Positions 47,322 to 56,535 of a stretch of 64,000 bases of DNA are shown here, one piece after another. Within the stretch, counting starts at the first letter, position 1. Each line of letters begins with the position of its first letter. Where the stretch lies: NCBI GenBank assembly GCA_003402285.1, contig QFXG01000016.1, positions 1 to 64,000 on the forward strand. Direction: 5' to 3'. The DNA is from Candidatus Nitrotoga sp. SPKER. GTDB lineage: Bacteria; Pseudomonadota; Gammaproteobacteria; Burkholderiales; Gallionellaceae. The notes beneath the pieces are model-generated. The model was given only the letters and a program-made list of their open reading frames with translations. It ran no database searches and was not told the DNA's origin. The position numbers were made by a program, and so were the translations under genes.

Positions 47322-47579
47322 ATTATTGATATCTACTTTATTTGCTATCAGCTATGTGTATATAAATTTGGTTTCATTCAATAAACCGACAAAGTTTCCT
47401 TTCTCGGCGAAACTGTTAATAATTTATCAATTCATTTTATTACCAATTAAATATTAACTTAGCGATTCATTTAAATATGTCTGGTTTCGCACATCTATGA
47501 AAAGCAGTGAAATCTTTCAAAAATTCGTCCTGGTGGGACATAGCCCGCTCAAATTGGTGGTTGGATTAATAATAAAAGG

Positions 47580-47724
47580 CAAATAAAAAACCGCCCTGAA
47601 TTGGAGAGACAGGGCGGGCAAGGGGAGTTTTAAAGATGCTCTCCGCTTAAAGACTGAAAAGGGAGCTCACGTGTAACAAAAAGCAAGGAGGTATTTTGCA
47701 CACGTTGATCATCAAGCAGAGAAC
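47580..47724 (-). ncRNA. putative structured sRNA 3, divergent from EF-hand gene
   Basis: Read on the minus strand: GTTCTCTGCTT start at 47724, hairpin ACGTGT/ACACGT (47705-47669) with inner GCAAAA/TTTTG pairing, a CTCCC box, then a very strong terminator CCGCCCTG/CAGGGCGG (47617-47591) with T6. TATAAT lies immediately before GTTCT. Same architecture as candidates 1 and 2. Confidence 0.55.
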
Positions 47725-47885
47725 GATTATAGAATAGGTGAATTACATCAAAAGGTCTGTTCGGTGTAACACTTTGAAGATCAGTTTCAAGCTGCCAAAT
47801 TAAAATCAAGTTGATGGGTCTGTTGGTTTGTGCACAGACTGTGTGCTAACTATAGGTTAATGTTATTACAGAGTTGGTATTACAT

Positions 47886-47895
47886 GGATAACTCT
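47886..47895 (+). promoter_or_regulatory. conserved upstream element of EF-hand gene 3
   Basis: GGATAACTCT, 60 nt before the ATG, followed by ATGAC-N5-GTCAT and 'ACTTTTAAATGGAGTCACAAAATG'. Matches the elements at 15384 and 26212. Confidence 0.5.
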
Positions 47896-47955
47896 ATGTG
47901 AATGACAGTCCGTCATTTTAATTAAGAATTCCTAACTTTTAAATGGAGTCACAAA

Positions 47956-48348
47956 ATGAAAAAATCTTTTACCTACCTCACCCTTGCGTCCTGTTTAGTT
48001 TTGGGATCTACAGTAGCTCACGCAGACTCGGGTTCTTATCAAGGAAAATCTCCAGAACAGATGTTCAAATCCATTGATACCAATTCAGATGGCAATGTAA
48101 CTTTAGATGAATTTAAAGCATGGCATAGCAAGAAGAATAAAGACGGGTGGAGCGGAAGTAAGGGTTCACAGGGAAATTCCGAAAATAATCGAGGAAATTC
48201 AACTAACTCTGGAGATAGGTCACGCTCCGGTGGATCTAATTCCTCTGGTCAATCGGGTGGTTCCCGCTCGGGTAGCTCAAATTCCTCTGATGGTGGAGGT
48301 AGTGGTAGTTCAGGTTCCTCGGGAAGTTCGAGTGAATCCGGGCATTAA
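47956..48348 (+). CDS. secreted EF-hand protein 3
   Basis: The 130-aa product has a signal peptide (MKKSFTYLTLASCLVLGSTVAHA), one clear EF-hand loop ('DTNSDGNVTLDEF') and a long Ser/Gly tail ('SGQSGGSRSGSS', ending 'SGH'). Compared with paralogues 1 and 2 the second EF-hand is lost and replaced by low-complexity sequence. TAAATGGAGT precedes the ATG. Confidence 0.8.
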   Translation: MKKSFTYLTLASCLVLGSTVAHADSGSYQGKSPEQMFKSIDTNSDGNVTLDEFKAWHSKKNKDGWSGSKGSQGNSENNRGNSTNSGDRSRSGGSNSSGQSGGSRSGSSNSSDGGGSGSSGSSGSSSESGH

Positions 48349-48368
48349 GATTATTATTTATGTTGATT

Positions 48369-48394
48369 AAACCCGCTTCGGCGGGTTTTTTCTT
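48369..48394 (+). terminator. terminator of EF-hand gene 3
   Basis: AAACCCGC-TTCG-GCGGGTTT stem-loop with T6, 21 nt after the stop. Confidence 0.85.
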
Positions 48395-48469
48395 ACCGCA
48401 GAGTATTGTGCATAGTAATTTTTGATCACTCTTAAATCCGCTTGCCCCATTAATGTAGCGGAAGCCCAC

Positions 48470-48559
48470 ATGAAAATTTTATTGTTGATAGCTGCTACTT
48501 TATCCATGTGGGATACGAACTGCTATGCGCTTGAAAATAAAGAAGCTTGCAAAGCTTAA
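48470..48559 (+). CDS. possible 29-residue secreted peptide or gene remnant
   Basis: The ORF 'MKILLLIAATLSMWDTNCYALEN' plus a short tail looks like a signal peptide followed by six residues (KEACKA). The next ~60 nt continue in other frames with Lys-rich codons, so this may be the N-terminal stub of a decayed secreted protein. Confidence 0.3.
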   Translation: MKILLLIAATLSMWDTNCYALENKEACKA

Positions 48560-49053
48560 TTTTGCCAAGAAAACTTGTATGTTTGGCGAAATAAATGATT
48601 GCGTTAATCAACTTTTCGCGTTCGTGATTTATCAGCATTTTTATATTATAACCCCACGCTTCCTAGAAAGCGGTTGTTATTTTGTTCATACATTGACGGT
48701 CCGGTTGTGGCACGGAGCACGCTGTGGGCAAGGCCCCTAAAGCAGTTATAGCCAGCACCAGCTGGGCAAACCAATGGCAGCTTATGGGTACTATGTTGCA
48801 TTCACACCCGATGCCATTTACAGTCCACATGGATTAGACTTCCCGTAACCGGACGCTGGCTAATGCACTATAAGCTCCAAAACCAGTCAGTGATACCGCA
48901 TTGAAATCGCCCTGACGGAAGTTTTGTCTACTCGCGATAGGCGAACTTCAGAAAAACGGATGCTATGCACACTAACCTGAGAATACAAAAAAAGTTATCA
49001 ATAAGTATTGTTTGTAATGTGAGTGATTGAGAAATTAGCAATGCAGAACAAGC
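48560..49053. other. degenerate region before the IS30 relic
   Basis: Scattered short frames only, including a possible decayed secreted protein after the stub at 48470 and a GC-richer patch around 48690-48740. Nothing nameable. Confidence 0.35.
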
Positions 49054-50125
49054 TTAGTGACTTTTTTTAGCGAGTTCCGTATTGTGCAGCAGCTCGCTGA
49101 AAACCTCTACCGGTGATCTAAATCCGAGTGACTTCCTCGGGCGTGTATTCAAGCTCCATGCAATCTCATCCAGTTGCTCTTGCGTGTATACCGACAGGTT
49201 TGTACCCTTTGATAAATATTGACGCAGCAGACCGTTGGTATTTTCATTCAATCCGCGCTGCCACGGGCTGTGCGGGTCGCCGAAATAGACCGCCACCCCG
49301 GTTCTTTCACTCAATTGCACGTGATTGCTCATCTCGCGCCCCTGGTCGTAGGTGAAGGTGTTGCGCAATTCCGGTGGAATCGCATTGAGTGCCTCGCTGA
49401 AGCCGTCAAGCGCCGACTGTGCCGTGCCATCCGGCATCCTGGCCAACACTTCCATCAGAGTTATGCGTTCCACCAGCGTACCGACTGAAGAACGGTTCAT
49501 CGCGCCTTTGATCATGTCCGCTCCCAGTGTCCTGGTATCAGGCGATCTGCCACTTCCGGGGGTCGCAGGTGTATGCTCTGCATTTCCGCTATGTGCCCAC
49601 GTCCTTCTAGAGTCCGTGTTTTAGAACGGCGTTTGTCTTGACTCCAACGCAAGCAGGCAATCAATTCACGGCGCAGTTTGCCACGCAGCATGGCATAGAG
49701 CGTGCGGTAATGGTTTCGTGGCTTACGCGTTGCGAAGGTTCGTCGGGATGCATGCCCTTGAGTGTGCCTGCAATTTGTTCGGGTGACCATTTCTTCTTGA
49801 GATGGCCTACAACAACTCCAAACAATGCGCCTCCATAAATGAGCTTCAATTCCTTGCGGGGATTGATGCGCAGACTGCGTGCTTGGTCGCCAGCCAATGA
49901 TGCATTGTAACCAGATTCAAACACCTAATCCCGATCCAGCTCTCGTGAAATGGTGCCGAGGGAGCGGTTCAAGAATCGTCCGATTTACCGCACCCCTTTG
50001 CTCTCTTGCCTCATCAGCATATTCGTCGCCCGTTCTTCGGCATTCACATGCGTGTAATGCGTTTCTGATTTCTCCATCGCTACACCTTAACCGCTCCAAG
50101 GTGTTGCAGTTGGTTATTGAGCGCG
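49054..50125 (-). mobile_element. IS30-family relic C (most complete)
   Basis: The transposase started at about 50077 ('MEKSETHYTHVNAEERATNM'), has an in-frame stop after 'QESKGVR', continues with helix-turn-helix 'IGRFLNRSLGTISREL', shifts frame, then 'YGGALFGVVVGHLKKKWSPEQIAGTLKG', 'RRSKTRTLEGRGHIAEMQSI', and the DDE part 'ERITLMEVLARMPDGTAQS ... TFTYDQGREMSNH ... ENTNGLLRQYLSKGTNLS' to 49054. Inactive because of two or more frameshifts and stops. Fragments A and B are further decayed copies. Confidence 0.8.
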
Positions 50126-50189
50126 CCCAGTGCTGTGATTACAATCGGCACTAAGCGGCCTGATAGGGGCTATTGAGGAATAAGGAGGG

Positions 50190-50620
50190 TAACGGTAGTG
50201 GCGCGGCCCTTCAATTTGCTCAAGAGCTGTAATGGCAATGGCCTGGACAATCCGGTGCGGATTGTCGATGTATTTGTGAATGAGCTTGAGCTGGCCGAAC
50301 TTGGGTTTGAAGGTGTTACTCCGCATCGACAGGAGGACCTGGCTACCATCCATCACTTCTTCTGAAGCTATACATCTACGGATATCTCAATCGCATTCAA
50401 TCGAGTCGGCGTCTGGAACGGGAGGCACAACGTAATGTCGAGCTGATAGCTCACAGAACATCTGGCACCCGACTTCAAGACAATTGCCGACTTTCGCCGT
50501 GAGAACGGCAAAAGAATTCGTGACGTCTGCCGCTGCTATGTTGCAATGTGCCGCCAGTGAAAGCATTTGCGCTGACGTAGAAGTTGTTCATGTCTACCAG
50601 GGCGATGGTAGTCATAGAAC
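50190..50620 (+). pseudogene. IS1182-type transposase relic
   Basis: Across frames: 'VFVNELELAELGFEGVTPHRQEDL', then 'KLYIYGYLNRIQSSRRLEREAQRNVEL', 'LAPDFKTIADFRRENGKRIRDVCR'. This is the conserved N-terminal block of IS1182 transposases. It is broken several times and occupies the place where umuC would follow umuD2. Confidence 0.65.
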
Positions 50621-50621
50621 G

Positions 50622-51086
50622 CTACTTGACCGAATGCACTGAACTGGTGACTACACCCCAAACGGTCAGATCTTGTCCTTCTCTAAATCGGATCGGTTCG
50701 TACTTATGATTCTCGGCATGGAGCTCGGCAATGCCATTGAGTAATATCAGGCGCTCGACTGTCAGTTCACCATCAATGACAGCTACAACCACAGACCGGT
50801 CTATTGGCTCGACAGAACGATCAACGACGATGATGTCGCCGTCATGAATGCCTGCATTAATCATTGAATCCCCTTTAACGCGTAGGAAAAAGATGGATGA
50901 CTTGTTTTGTACTAGAAGTTGATTGAGGCCCAATCGGACTTCTATGTAGTCGTCGGCAGGTGACGGAAAATCGGCTGAGACCTTGTGGGCGTATAAGGGA
51001 ATCCGCTCAACCGGCGCCAATAGAGCAGGCAGCCACTTATCATGGTGAGTGAGCGTATGCGGATAAGATGAAATGTGTATTGCCAT
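50622..51086 (-). CDS. orphan UmuD-like protein lacking cleavage and catalytic residues
   Basis: The 154-aa product is closely similar to UmuD at 22724 over its whole length ('[17 protein letters not shown]', 'VKGDSMINAGI', '[14 protein letters not shown]'). However, the cleavage-site Gly is Asp (A38-D39) and the general-base Lys is Glu (E111 in 'GELTVERL'), while S74 remains. It should therefore be unable to self-cleave. No umuC follows; an IS1182 relic does. It has a good promoter with the shared operator. It may act as a full-length UmuD that pairs with UmuD or UmuC and tones down mutagenesis, or it may simply be decaying. Confidence 0.85.
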   Translation of the reverse strand: MAIHISSYPHTLTHHDKWLPALLAPVERIPLYAHKVSADFPSPADDYIEVRLGLNQLLVQNKSSIFFLRVKGDSMINAGIHDGDIIVVDRSVEPIDRSVVVAVIDGELTVERLILLNGIAELHAENHKYEPIRFREGQDLTVWGVVTSSVHSVK

Positions 51087-51122
51087 GAAGAAGGATACCA
51101 GGGGGGGAGAGAAAAATAACCG

Positions 51123-51155
51123 CCTTCACGATATAGAACGATCGTTCTATTATCA
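51123..51155. promoter_or_regulatory. bidirectional promoter with GAACGATCGTTC operator
   Basis: ATAGAACGATCGTTCTAT (51133-51150) is an 18-bp perfect palindrome. On the minus strand it lies between TTGATA and TATCGT (17-bp spacer) toward umuD2; on the plus strand it lies between TTCACG and TATTAT (17 bp) toward the SRAP gene. Confidence 0.75.
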
Positions 51156-51187
51156 AACTGGAGAGAACATATTGTAACATACACCAC

Positions 51188-51752
51188 ATGTGTGAACGCT
51201 TTGCTCAATCCCAACCGCTTATTTATTATGCCCGTGCGCTCGATCTGGTATGGAATCCTACGTATTTTGATCTAGACCCTTCGGGCTGATGCTACCAGCC
51301 AGAAGCCGATCAATGCACGTGTCGAAACTCCTGCTAGTAAGCCCTATTTTCGCAAGACTTGGAAAGCTAGTCGTTGCTTAATCCCCGCTGATGGATGGTA
51401 TGAGTGGATGGGAACAAGGAAGAGTAAACAACCTTACTTCATCCATCGTTCAGATGATGAGCCGATTCTTATGGCTGGGCTGTATGAAACCAACACCCAT
51501 GCCAACATCACGAGCTTCTCCATCCTCCCCACAGAAGCAAAGGGTGCTTTGCGTGATGTGCATAATCGAAAACCGTTGGTGCTTTCCGGTGACGCTGGTA
51601 AACAATGGATCAAGCCAGGTTTGGGAACTGATGAAATTTCTGCACTGGCTCAAAGTTCGCTGACTGACGAGAGATTTGCATGGCGTGCAGTCTCTACCAA
51701 GGTGAATAATGCAAGGAATGCGGGGGTGGAGTTGATTTCGCGATTAGGATAA
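51188..51752 (+). pseudogene. SRAP (YedK-like) gene remnant, copy 2
   Basis: The N-terminus 'MCERFAQSQPLIYYARAL' is followed by a deletion of about 50 codons and a stop; the C-terminal half is intact in another frame ('KPYFRKTWKASRCLIPADGWYEWMG', 'MAGLYETNTHANITSFSILPTEA', 'IHNRKPLVL'-like 'VHNRKPLVLSGD'). SRAP proteins crosslink to abasic sites through Cys2, and the catalytic Glu/His region 'PADGWYEW' is present. Divergent from umuD2 across the shared operator. Confidence 0.75.
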
Positions 51753-51800
51753 CAATTTCCTTCCTAAGCTAAGTTCCTAACCTTTCCACCTATGGCATAC

Positions 51801-51846
51801 CTGTCAGATGAATAGGACATTGTGCCGCATTATACCCATCTGACAG
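51801..51846. repeat. inverted repeat CTGTCAGATG / CATCTGACAG
   Basis: Perfect 10-bp arms separated by 26 nt, downstream of the SRAP remnant. No T-run follows, so it is not a standard terminator. It could be an old IS end or a regulatory hairpin. Confidence 0.4.
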
Positions 51847-51891
51847 TACTGTTGGGCATGGGAATTTCCCAGAAAGCTGAAAACTGAATTC

Positions 51892-52152
51892 ATGACAAAC
51901 CGAAATCGTTTTAAATTTCCCATGTTACCAACCGTTCAGATTCAGCCTGAGCCCATAAATGTGCTCCCTTGCACTCATATTGAACGGCATGGTTACTCCC
52001 TATCCGGCAGTCGGGAGGGCATGCTCGGGCAATTTATGGTGCACCCACTGGTTTGCTGTTTAGCTAGAGTTATGGGTGATTTCGACTATGACTTAGGACT
52101 GCGCATTACTCAGTTACATTGGGTGGCACTTAGTAAATTTGGAAGGTTCTAA
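51892..52152 (+). CDS. uncertain 86-residue ORF
   Basis: The product (MTNRNRFKFPMLPTVQIQPEPINVLPCTH...) has no recognised domain and ends at 'SKFGRF'; AAAGCTGAAAACTG upstream is a weak ribosome-binding site. It is probably the remnant of something larger because nearby frames continue with similar composition to 52350. Confidence 0.25.
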   Translation: MTNRNRFKFPMLPTVQIQPEPINVLPCTHIERHGYSLSGSREGMLGQFMVHPLVCCLARVMGDFDYDLGLRITQLHWVALSKFGRF

Positions 52153-52365
52153 AACTCCAGCGGAGAACAGTTGGGGTATGTTAATTCGTGGTGGGAAGGC
52201 AACCTTAATCCCCACCGTATCAACTCGACCTGTTCAGGATCGTCTACTGCTGACATTTGCGGAAGGTGTCCAAAGTATAAATCATCTATTAATAACAAGA
52301 CGGGGCATCAACCTCATCCTATCCTGTAGAAACAGTAAATTATATTTTCGTTAATGAATATATCA

Positions 52366-54051
52366 TTAGCCGAGCTTGCGCATCCAGTCGGGCTCCGGAA
52401 CCTTGTTAGCCGTGTAGAAGTGCTCTAGGCGCTGTCGATTAGGTTTGCCGGCAGTCAAGCCAAGATACTGCGCCGCATTCTGTCCGAAAAATGCATTGGA
52501 AAGTGTCGTTTTTCGCGTCACAATCCCTGGCTGATCAGCTTCGATACGGTGCATCACATCGATGAAGTCTGACAGGTATCGCTCCACGTGGCGCTGCGGC
52601 AGGATCATGGTCCAGTCTGTACCGTACATTAGCCTCTCGAATAATACCTGGTTTTCCGAAGCCGCGTAGAGCTGTTGCAAGATGTCCGCAATTTTCTTTT
52701 GATTACCGAGGACGCCCGCGAAATAGCTGCTATCGGCATATGTGTTTACGCCATTGGATCCCCCTGCCGAGGTAATTAACTTCAAAAATTCGCGCGGCCT
52801 TTCGGCATGGTGGTCCTCCAGATCTGTATCGCCGAAATGCCCAAAACTAACGCGCAGTCCCTTAAACTTCTGTAGTGCGGAAGTCCAGTATTTGCTGCCT
52901 GCCAAATCCTTAAACTCTTCGTAAGGTCCGTTTGAATGGTTAGTGTGAGCCATAATGGGCACATCATTGGCAATGCAATATTGGAATAGACTCTGCATGG
53001 CGGCGTCGAGGCGACCACCAAAGTCTGGATTCGCTGCGGCGGAGGGGAGCGTCGCTTTGCCCTGCCAAACAGTCTTTCCTGTGTTACCCCACGGGGCGAA
53101 GCCCATAGGTGGATAAAGCTTCACGCCAATGAACCCACGAGTCTCGATGGCATGTTTGACGAGAAGTAGTGACTCCCCCATACTACCTGAGCCACTGGTC
53201 ATTGCCTCGCGGAAGGGACAGAAGGGGGCGAAGCCATGAACTCGGCCACCGAGCAGGATGGAGACCTTGCTCATAACTTCCACCTGGTCGGCAAGTGATG
53301 TCGGTGTAGGCTTGCCGTGTGCTAACCACCAGTCATAGTCGACCATGCTGGGCACTACTAGGTCAATCTTGCGTTCGGATTGCCTCGAATACGTCGTTAG
53401 GTAGTCAATGGCATTGACATGGCGGTGATTGAAGTTGTGCAGCACGAATTGTAGATAACCGAGGAAGGTAGGCTGACTGCCTAGCACTGTCGCCCCATCG
53501 GACCTACGCTCCTCAAATTCATCATACGTCGCGGGCAAATCCGCGATTGCAGCGCCAAGGCCTACCTTCCCGACTTTCGGTCCCAGTACCGAAGCACCTA
53601 GAGGTGACTTATACACCACATCCGCTGCCGCTCGGAGCTCACGCCGCCCGACCGCATAGCCCTCCCGGAATGATGGCATGGCCATCTTGCGCATCTGCTC
53701 GGCGCCATCGCAGTTTTTGAGCAACTCTGCATAACGCTCAATAGCCCTTGTTTCATCCTGTGCGCTGGGTGCAAGGTGCCATGCCAAATTTTGCAAGATT
53801 GCTCCCATTTGATTGACGAGAGGATACATCTCAGAATCAGGACCAACTGTCGTCTTTGACAGAAATGACTTGATCTGCAAATCTCTGCCGTTAAAAAAGT
53901 GCGCGTGCGTGTCGATCGTCAGCGGAGTTGCAATACTTAAAACGGTGGGGTCGGAGAGACACAGGGTCGCGGCTTTGGTGGTCCCAGGGAACGGCGCGAG
54001 CGCCGCTAAAATGCTGGCAATGAAGGTACGACGACTTGAATCGTGTTGCAT
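52366..54051 (-). CDS. Tat-exported amidohydrolase-family metal hydrolase
   Basis: The 561-aa product has a twin-arginine-type signal ('SSRRTFIASILAALAPFPGTTKAA') and an amidohydrolase-2-type TIM-barrel: H49-x-H51 in 'DTHAHFFNG', a Lys candidate in 'GVKLYPP' (about 318), 'MAHTNHS' and 'SFGHFGD' His residues, and the terminal metal Asp in 'YGTDW'. Family members are typically 280-400 residues long, so it carries a large N-terminal insertion (about 60-250). It is 26 nt downstream of the CHAT lipoprotein gene and surely in one operon with it. Substrate unknown. Confidence 0.8.
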   Translation of the reverse strand: MQHDSSRRTFIASILAALAPFPGTTKAATLCLSDPTVLSIATPLTIDTHAHFFNGRDLQIKSFLSKTTVGPDSEMYPLVNQMGAILQNLAWHLAPSAQDETRAIERYAELLKNCDGAEQMRKMAMPSFREGYAVGRRELRAAADVVYKSPLGASVLGPKVGKVGLGAAIADLPATYDEFEERRSDGATVLGSQPTFLGYLQFVLHNFNHRHVNAIDYLTTYSRQSERKIDLVVPSMVDYDWWLAHGKPTPTSLADQVEVMSKVSILLGGRVHGFAPFCPFREAMTSGSGSMGESLLLVKHAIETRGFIGVKLYPPMGFAPWGNTGKTVWQGKATLPSAAANPDFGGRLDAAMQSLFQYCIANDVPIMAHTNHSNGPYEEFKDLAGSKYWTSALQKFKGLRVSFGHFGDTDLEDHHAERPREFLKLITSAGGSNGVNTYADSSYFAGVLGNQKKIADILQQLYAASENQVLFERLMYGTDWTMILPQRHVERYLSDFIDVMHRIEADQPGIVTRKTTLSNAFFGQNAAQYLGLTAGKPNRQRLEHFYTANKVPEPDWMRKLG

Positions 54052-54077
54052 GGTTTCCCTCTCCTTAGTGATGCTAA

Positions 54078-56048
54078 TTAATGTCTCAAAGTAGCCGCTG
54101 GATCGCCGTAATAGCCGTATAGCAGCCCCAACGGGTTATTTTTTTCAACGTAGAGTTCGCGGCGAACCGCAGTTAGCGCGTCGCTGATTATTTCCCCCTT
54201 GCCTAGCTTCGCGATGAGCCGCGTTGCTACCTCGTGCCCTAGACGCAACCATACTGACACCTCTGTCACTACCACACCTTGCGCTCCGAGCTGAAACATC
54301 GCATTTTCAAGGCTTACATGCGGAAGATTGGTAGAAGGACCGGTTTCACAAGCATTAAGGATGACGAGTGGGGCTCCCGCAAGATAAGGTACATTTTCCT
54401 GGGTCAGCCTATTTAAGAGGTTTTCTAGCTTAGTACTTGTTACGATGTCATTGTCATTGAAAGACAGCTGCGGCCCTAGTGGTTCCAAGGAGTTAGCTGG
54501 TTGCATGGCGCCGCTAGAGGCATGTAGAAAAGTGAAGATGGCCGAGATGTTCATTCGCTGCTTTGTCAGCGCCTTGTCGAGCAAATCTGCGCCCGAATTG
54601 ACAACAATTAGATTTGATGGTGACATAATCTGGCGTAACTGATTCATTTGATCCTCAGCCAGCTTGACTGTGGGGTCGGCGCTACTTCCGTATTGAGCGA
54701 AAACTACCTTGCGCGCAAGCTCCTTGCCTTTAGCAATGGTCCTCTGCCGCTCGCCGGTGTTGGCGCGCAACACGCTGAGGCTGAACCGCAATCCCCAGAA
54801 CTTCGCCGGCTCGATGTCTGGACCAAGTGGGTGTAGATACTGCCATGGTAGCGAGACCCGGTTAGTTACGATTTTCAATCTCAAGGGTCGGTCCTTGGTC
54901 TGCGCCGCGAAGACCTCGAGCTGACCGATGATGTTGAGCAACTTACTGTCCTGAGCATAGCTGAACAGGTGCCGATAAAGTTGTTGCCCGACATCGGCGA
55001 TGGCTCCAACGACGTTCGCTGACTCCATGTTTGTCAACTCAAGGCTCTCCAATGACTTCTCCGACACTTTGGCATCAATCCCAGTCGAGCTCAATCGCCT
55101 AAGGAAGTCGCCCTGCAAGCTAACGGCTGACATTGCTCCGTACGCGGACAATGTCATGGCATCCATCAGCGTGTCATTTACGCCAGACAGGAATTTCCTG
55201 CGCACTCCTCGGTTGTCAAATGCAAGCTCACCGATCTCTGCCTTGAGCTCAGCGCTAACCGGCTCAACCTCGAAGCTGATGATCCGGTTTAGCTCTTCGG
55301 TGGCGTACAGAATCACATCTGGACTCCAATTAGACGTGACGTTCGGCTCCGAAGCGAGGCCAGCGACCACTGTGGGCAACGCAGTTGTGGACACGGTGCC
55401 ATCTTCCTCAATGGCAACATCGACAGTCAGCCGGTCGTGCTCGTTTCCCGTCTTGTCGTTTATGATCAACAACTGAACTGCTCCTATGTAAGCGCGACCC
55501 TCCGGACCGTGCTGCGGAGTGAAATGGAATAGAATTTCGTTCGAGCGGCGCTTACTCGGTTGGTACGTGATATGCTTGAGCGATTCCGCATGGGGTTTGC
55601 AAAACGAACAGGAGAAAACAACAGTAAGCCCGACGTCTTCTATGCTATTAAGGATTTCGGAAGGTGGTGACCTAGGAGTAAGGATAGACTTTGTCCAGGG
55701 CGGGCCGATGTCGAAACGTAGGGTGGCTGCTTGAGCAGACTTTAAGACAGGAAGATTAGGAAATTCCTTTTTCCGAGGGAGTTGAGGTGACAGATCTGCG
55801 TTGTACACAATACTCGGTACAAGTTGTATCGAGCTCGAGCCAGGGTGAACTTGTACACTAGTATCACTGTTAAGCGGATGCTCAGCTGCTCCTGAGGAAT
55901 TAGGAATAGATATGGCATATATTTCATCTATTGATGCATCATTATTACTGCCTTTCACCATATGTGAATCAGAAGTAGGTGAAGCACAAGCAGCTAAAAA
56001 ATGTATAACCAATACGCCGATCGCAATTTTTTTAATTTTATTATTCAT
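54078..56048 (-). CDS. CHAT-domain cysteine protease lipoprotein
   Basis: The 656-aa product begins with a lipoprotein signal (MNNKIKKIAIGVLVIHFLAACAS; lipobox LAAC), followed by a ~400-residue region of unknown fold and a C-terminal CHAT (caspase-like) domain from about 420. The catalytic His is in 'TFLHASSG' (about 508) and the Cys in 'VILNACETG' (about 566), followed by 'GAQGVVVTEVSVWLRLGHEVATRLIA', the usual CHAT ending. A periplasmic lipid-anchored CHAT protease is unusual, as most are cytoplasmic. It is the first gene of the pair with the amidohydrolase. Confidence 0.85.
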   Translation of the reverse strand: MNNKIKKIAIGVLVIHFLAACASPTSDSHMVKGSNNDASIDEIYAISIPNSSGAAEHPLNSDTSVQVHPGSSSIQLVPSIVYNADLSPQLPRKKEFPNLPVLKSAQAATLRFDIGPPWTKSILTPRSPPSEILNSIEDVGLTVVFSCSFCKPHAESLKHITYQPSKRRSNEILFHFTPQHGPEGRAYIGAVQLLIINDKTGNEHDRLTVDVAIEEDGTVSTTALPTVVAGLASEPNVTSNWSPDVILYATEELNRIISFEVEPVSAELKAEIGELAFDNRGVRRKFLSGVNDTLMDAMTLSAYGAMSAVSLQGDFLRRLSSTGIDAKVSEKSLESLELTNMESANVVGAIADVGQQLYRHLFSYAQDSKLLNIIGQLEVFAAQTKDRPLRLKIVTNRVSLPWQYLHPLGPDIEPAKFWGLRFSLSVLRANTGERQRTIAKGKELARKVVFAQYGSSADPTVKLAEDQMNQLRQIMSPSNLIVVNSGADLLDKALTKQRMNISAIFTFLHASSGAMQPANSLEPLGPQLSFNDNDIVTSTKLENLLNRLTQENVPYLAGAPLVILNACETGPSTNLPHVSLENAMFQLGAQGVVVTEVSVWLRLGHEVATRLIAKLGKGEIISDALTAVRRELYVEKNNPLGLLYGYYGDPAATLRH

Positions 56049-56087
56049 AATATTATTTAGATTCTAATAAGTCGTCTACATCAGTAA

Positions 56088-56535
56088 TCAGGAGCCAAAC
56101 GACCTGGACACGATGATTTGCTGGCGTGGCTTGCCGACTTCTTCCAACGCCAAGCATGAGACGCCGTTAAACTGCTGCACGGGACGCTCCATTACAACTG
56201 AAAATTGACGTCTTATCCTATCGGGATTGGAGCGCCTTAGCTCCTCAACAGTCTTGATCTTCATCGTCAGCAGCTTCTGTTATTCGTCTGCCGACTCCCC
56301 AAATCTCACTGGAAGGCATACTAGAAAAGAGCGCGCTCAGTTGTCCTTCGTCTAGAAGGCCAAAGTCGCAAACGCCGTCCGTCCCAGCAAATCCTTTTTT
56401 GGCACAATGATTGGCAAGCTTGGCCATCGTCTTTTTGGCGGCGATACCTACGCAGACAGGAATTCCAAGATTACTCATAATTGTTTGTCGCATCTTCTGT
56501 CCGTAAGCCTGCAGTGACTGCGGATCATAACCATA
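56088..56535 (-). pseudogene. UmuC fragment, second copy
   Basis: Two frames give 'YGQKMRQTIMSNLGIPVCVGIAAKKTMAKLANHCAKK', 'SSEIWGVGRRIT', then after a 1-nt shift near 56270 'KTVEELRRSNPDRIRRQFSVVMERPVQQ' and 'QQIIVSRSFG' to a stop at 56088. This is the middle of a UmuC polymerase lacking palm and little-finger ends. It could be the displaced partner of umuD2. Confidence 0.8.

Noticed and set aside
49128-49624. Plus-strand frames of 75-90 codons
   Set aside because: They are complements of the IS30 transposase.
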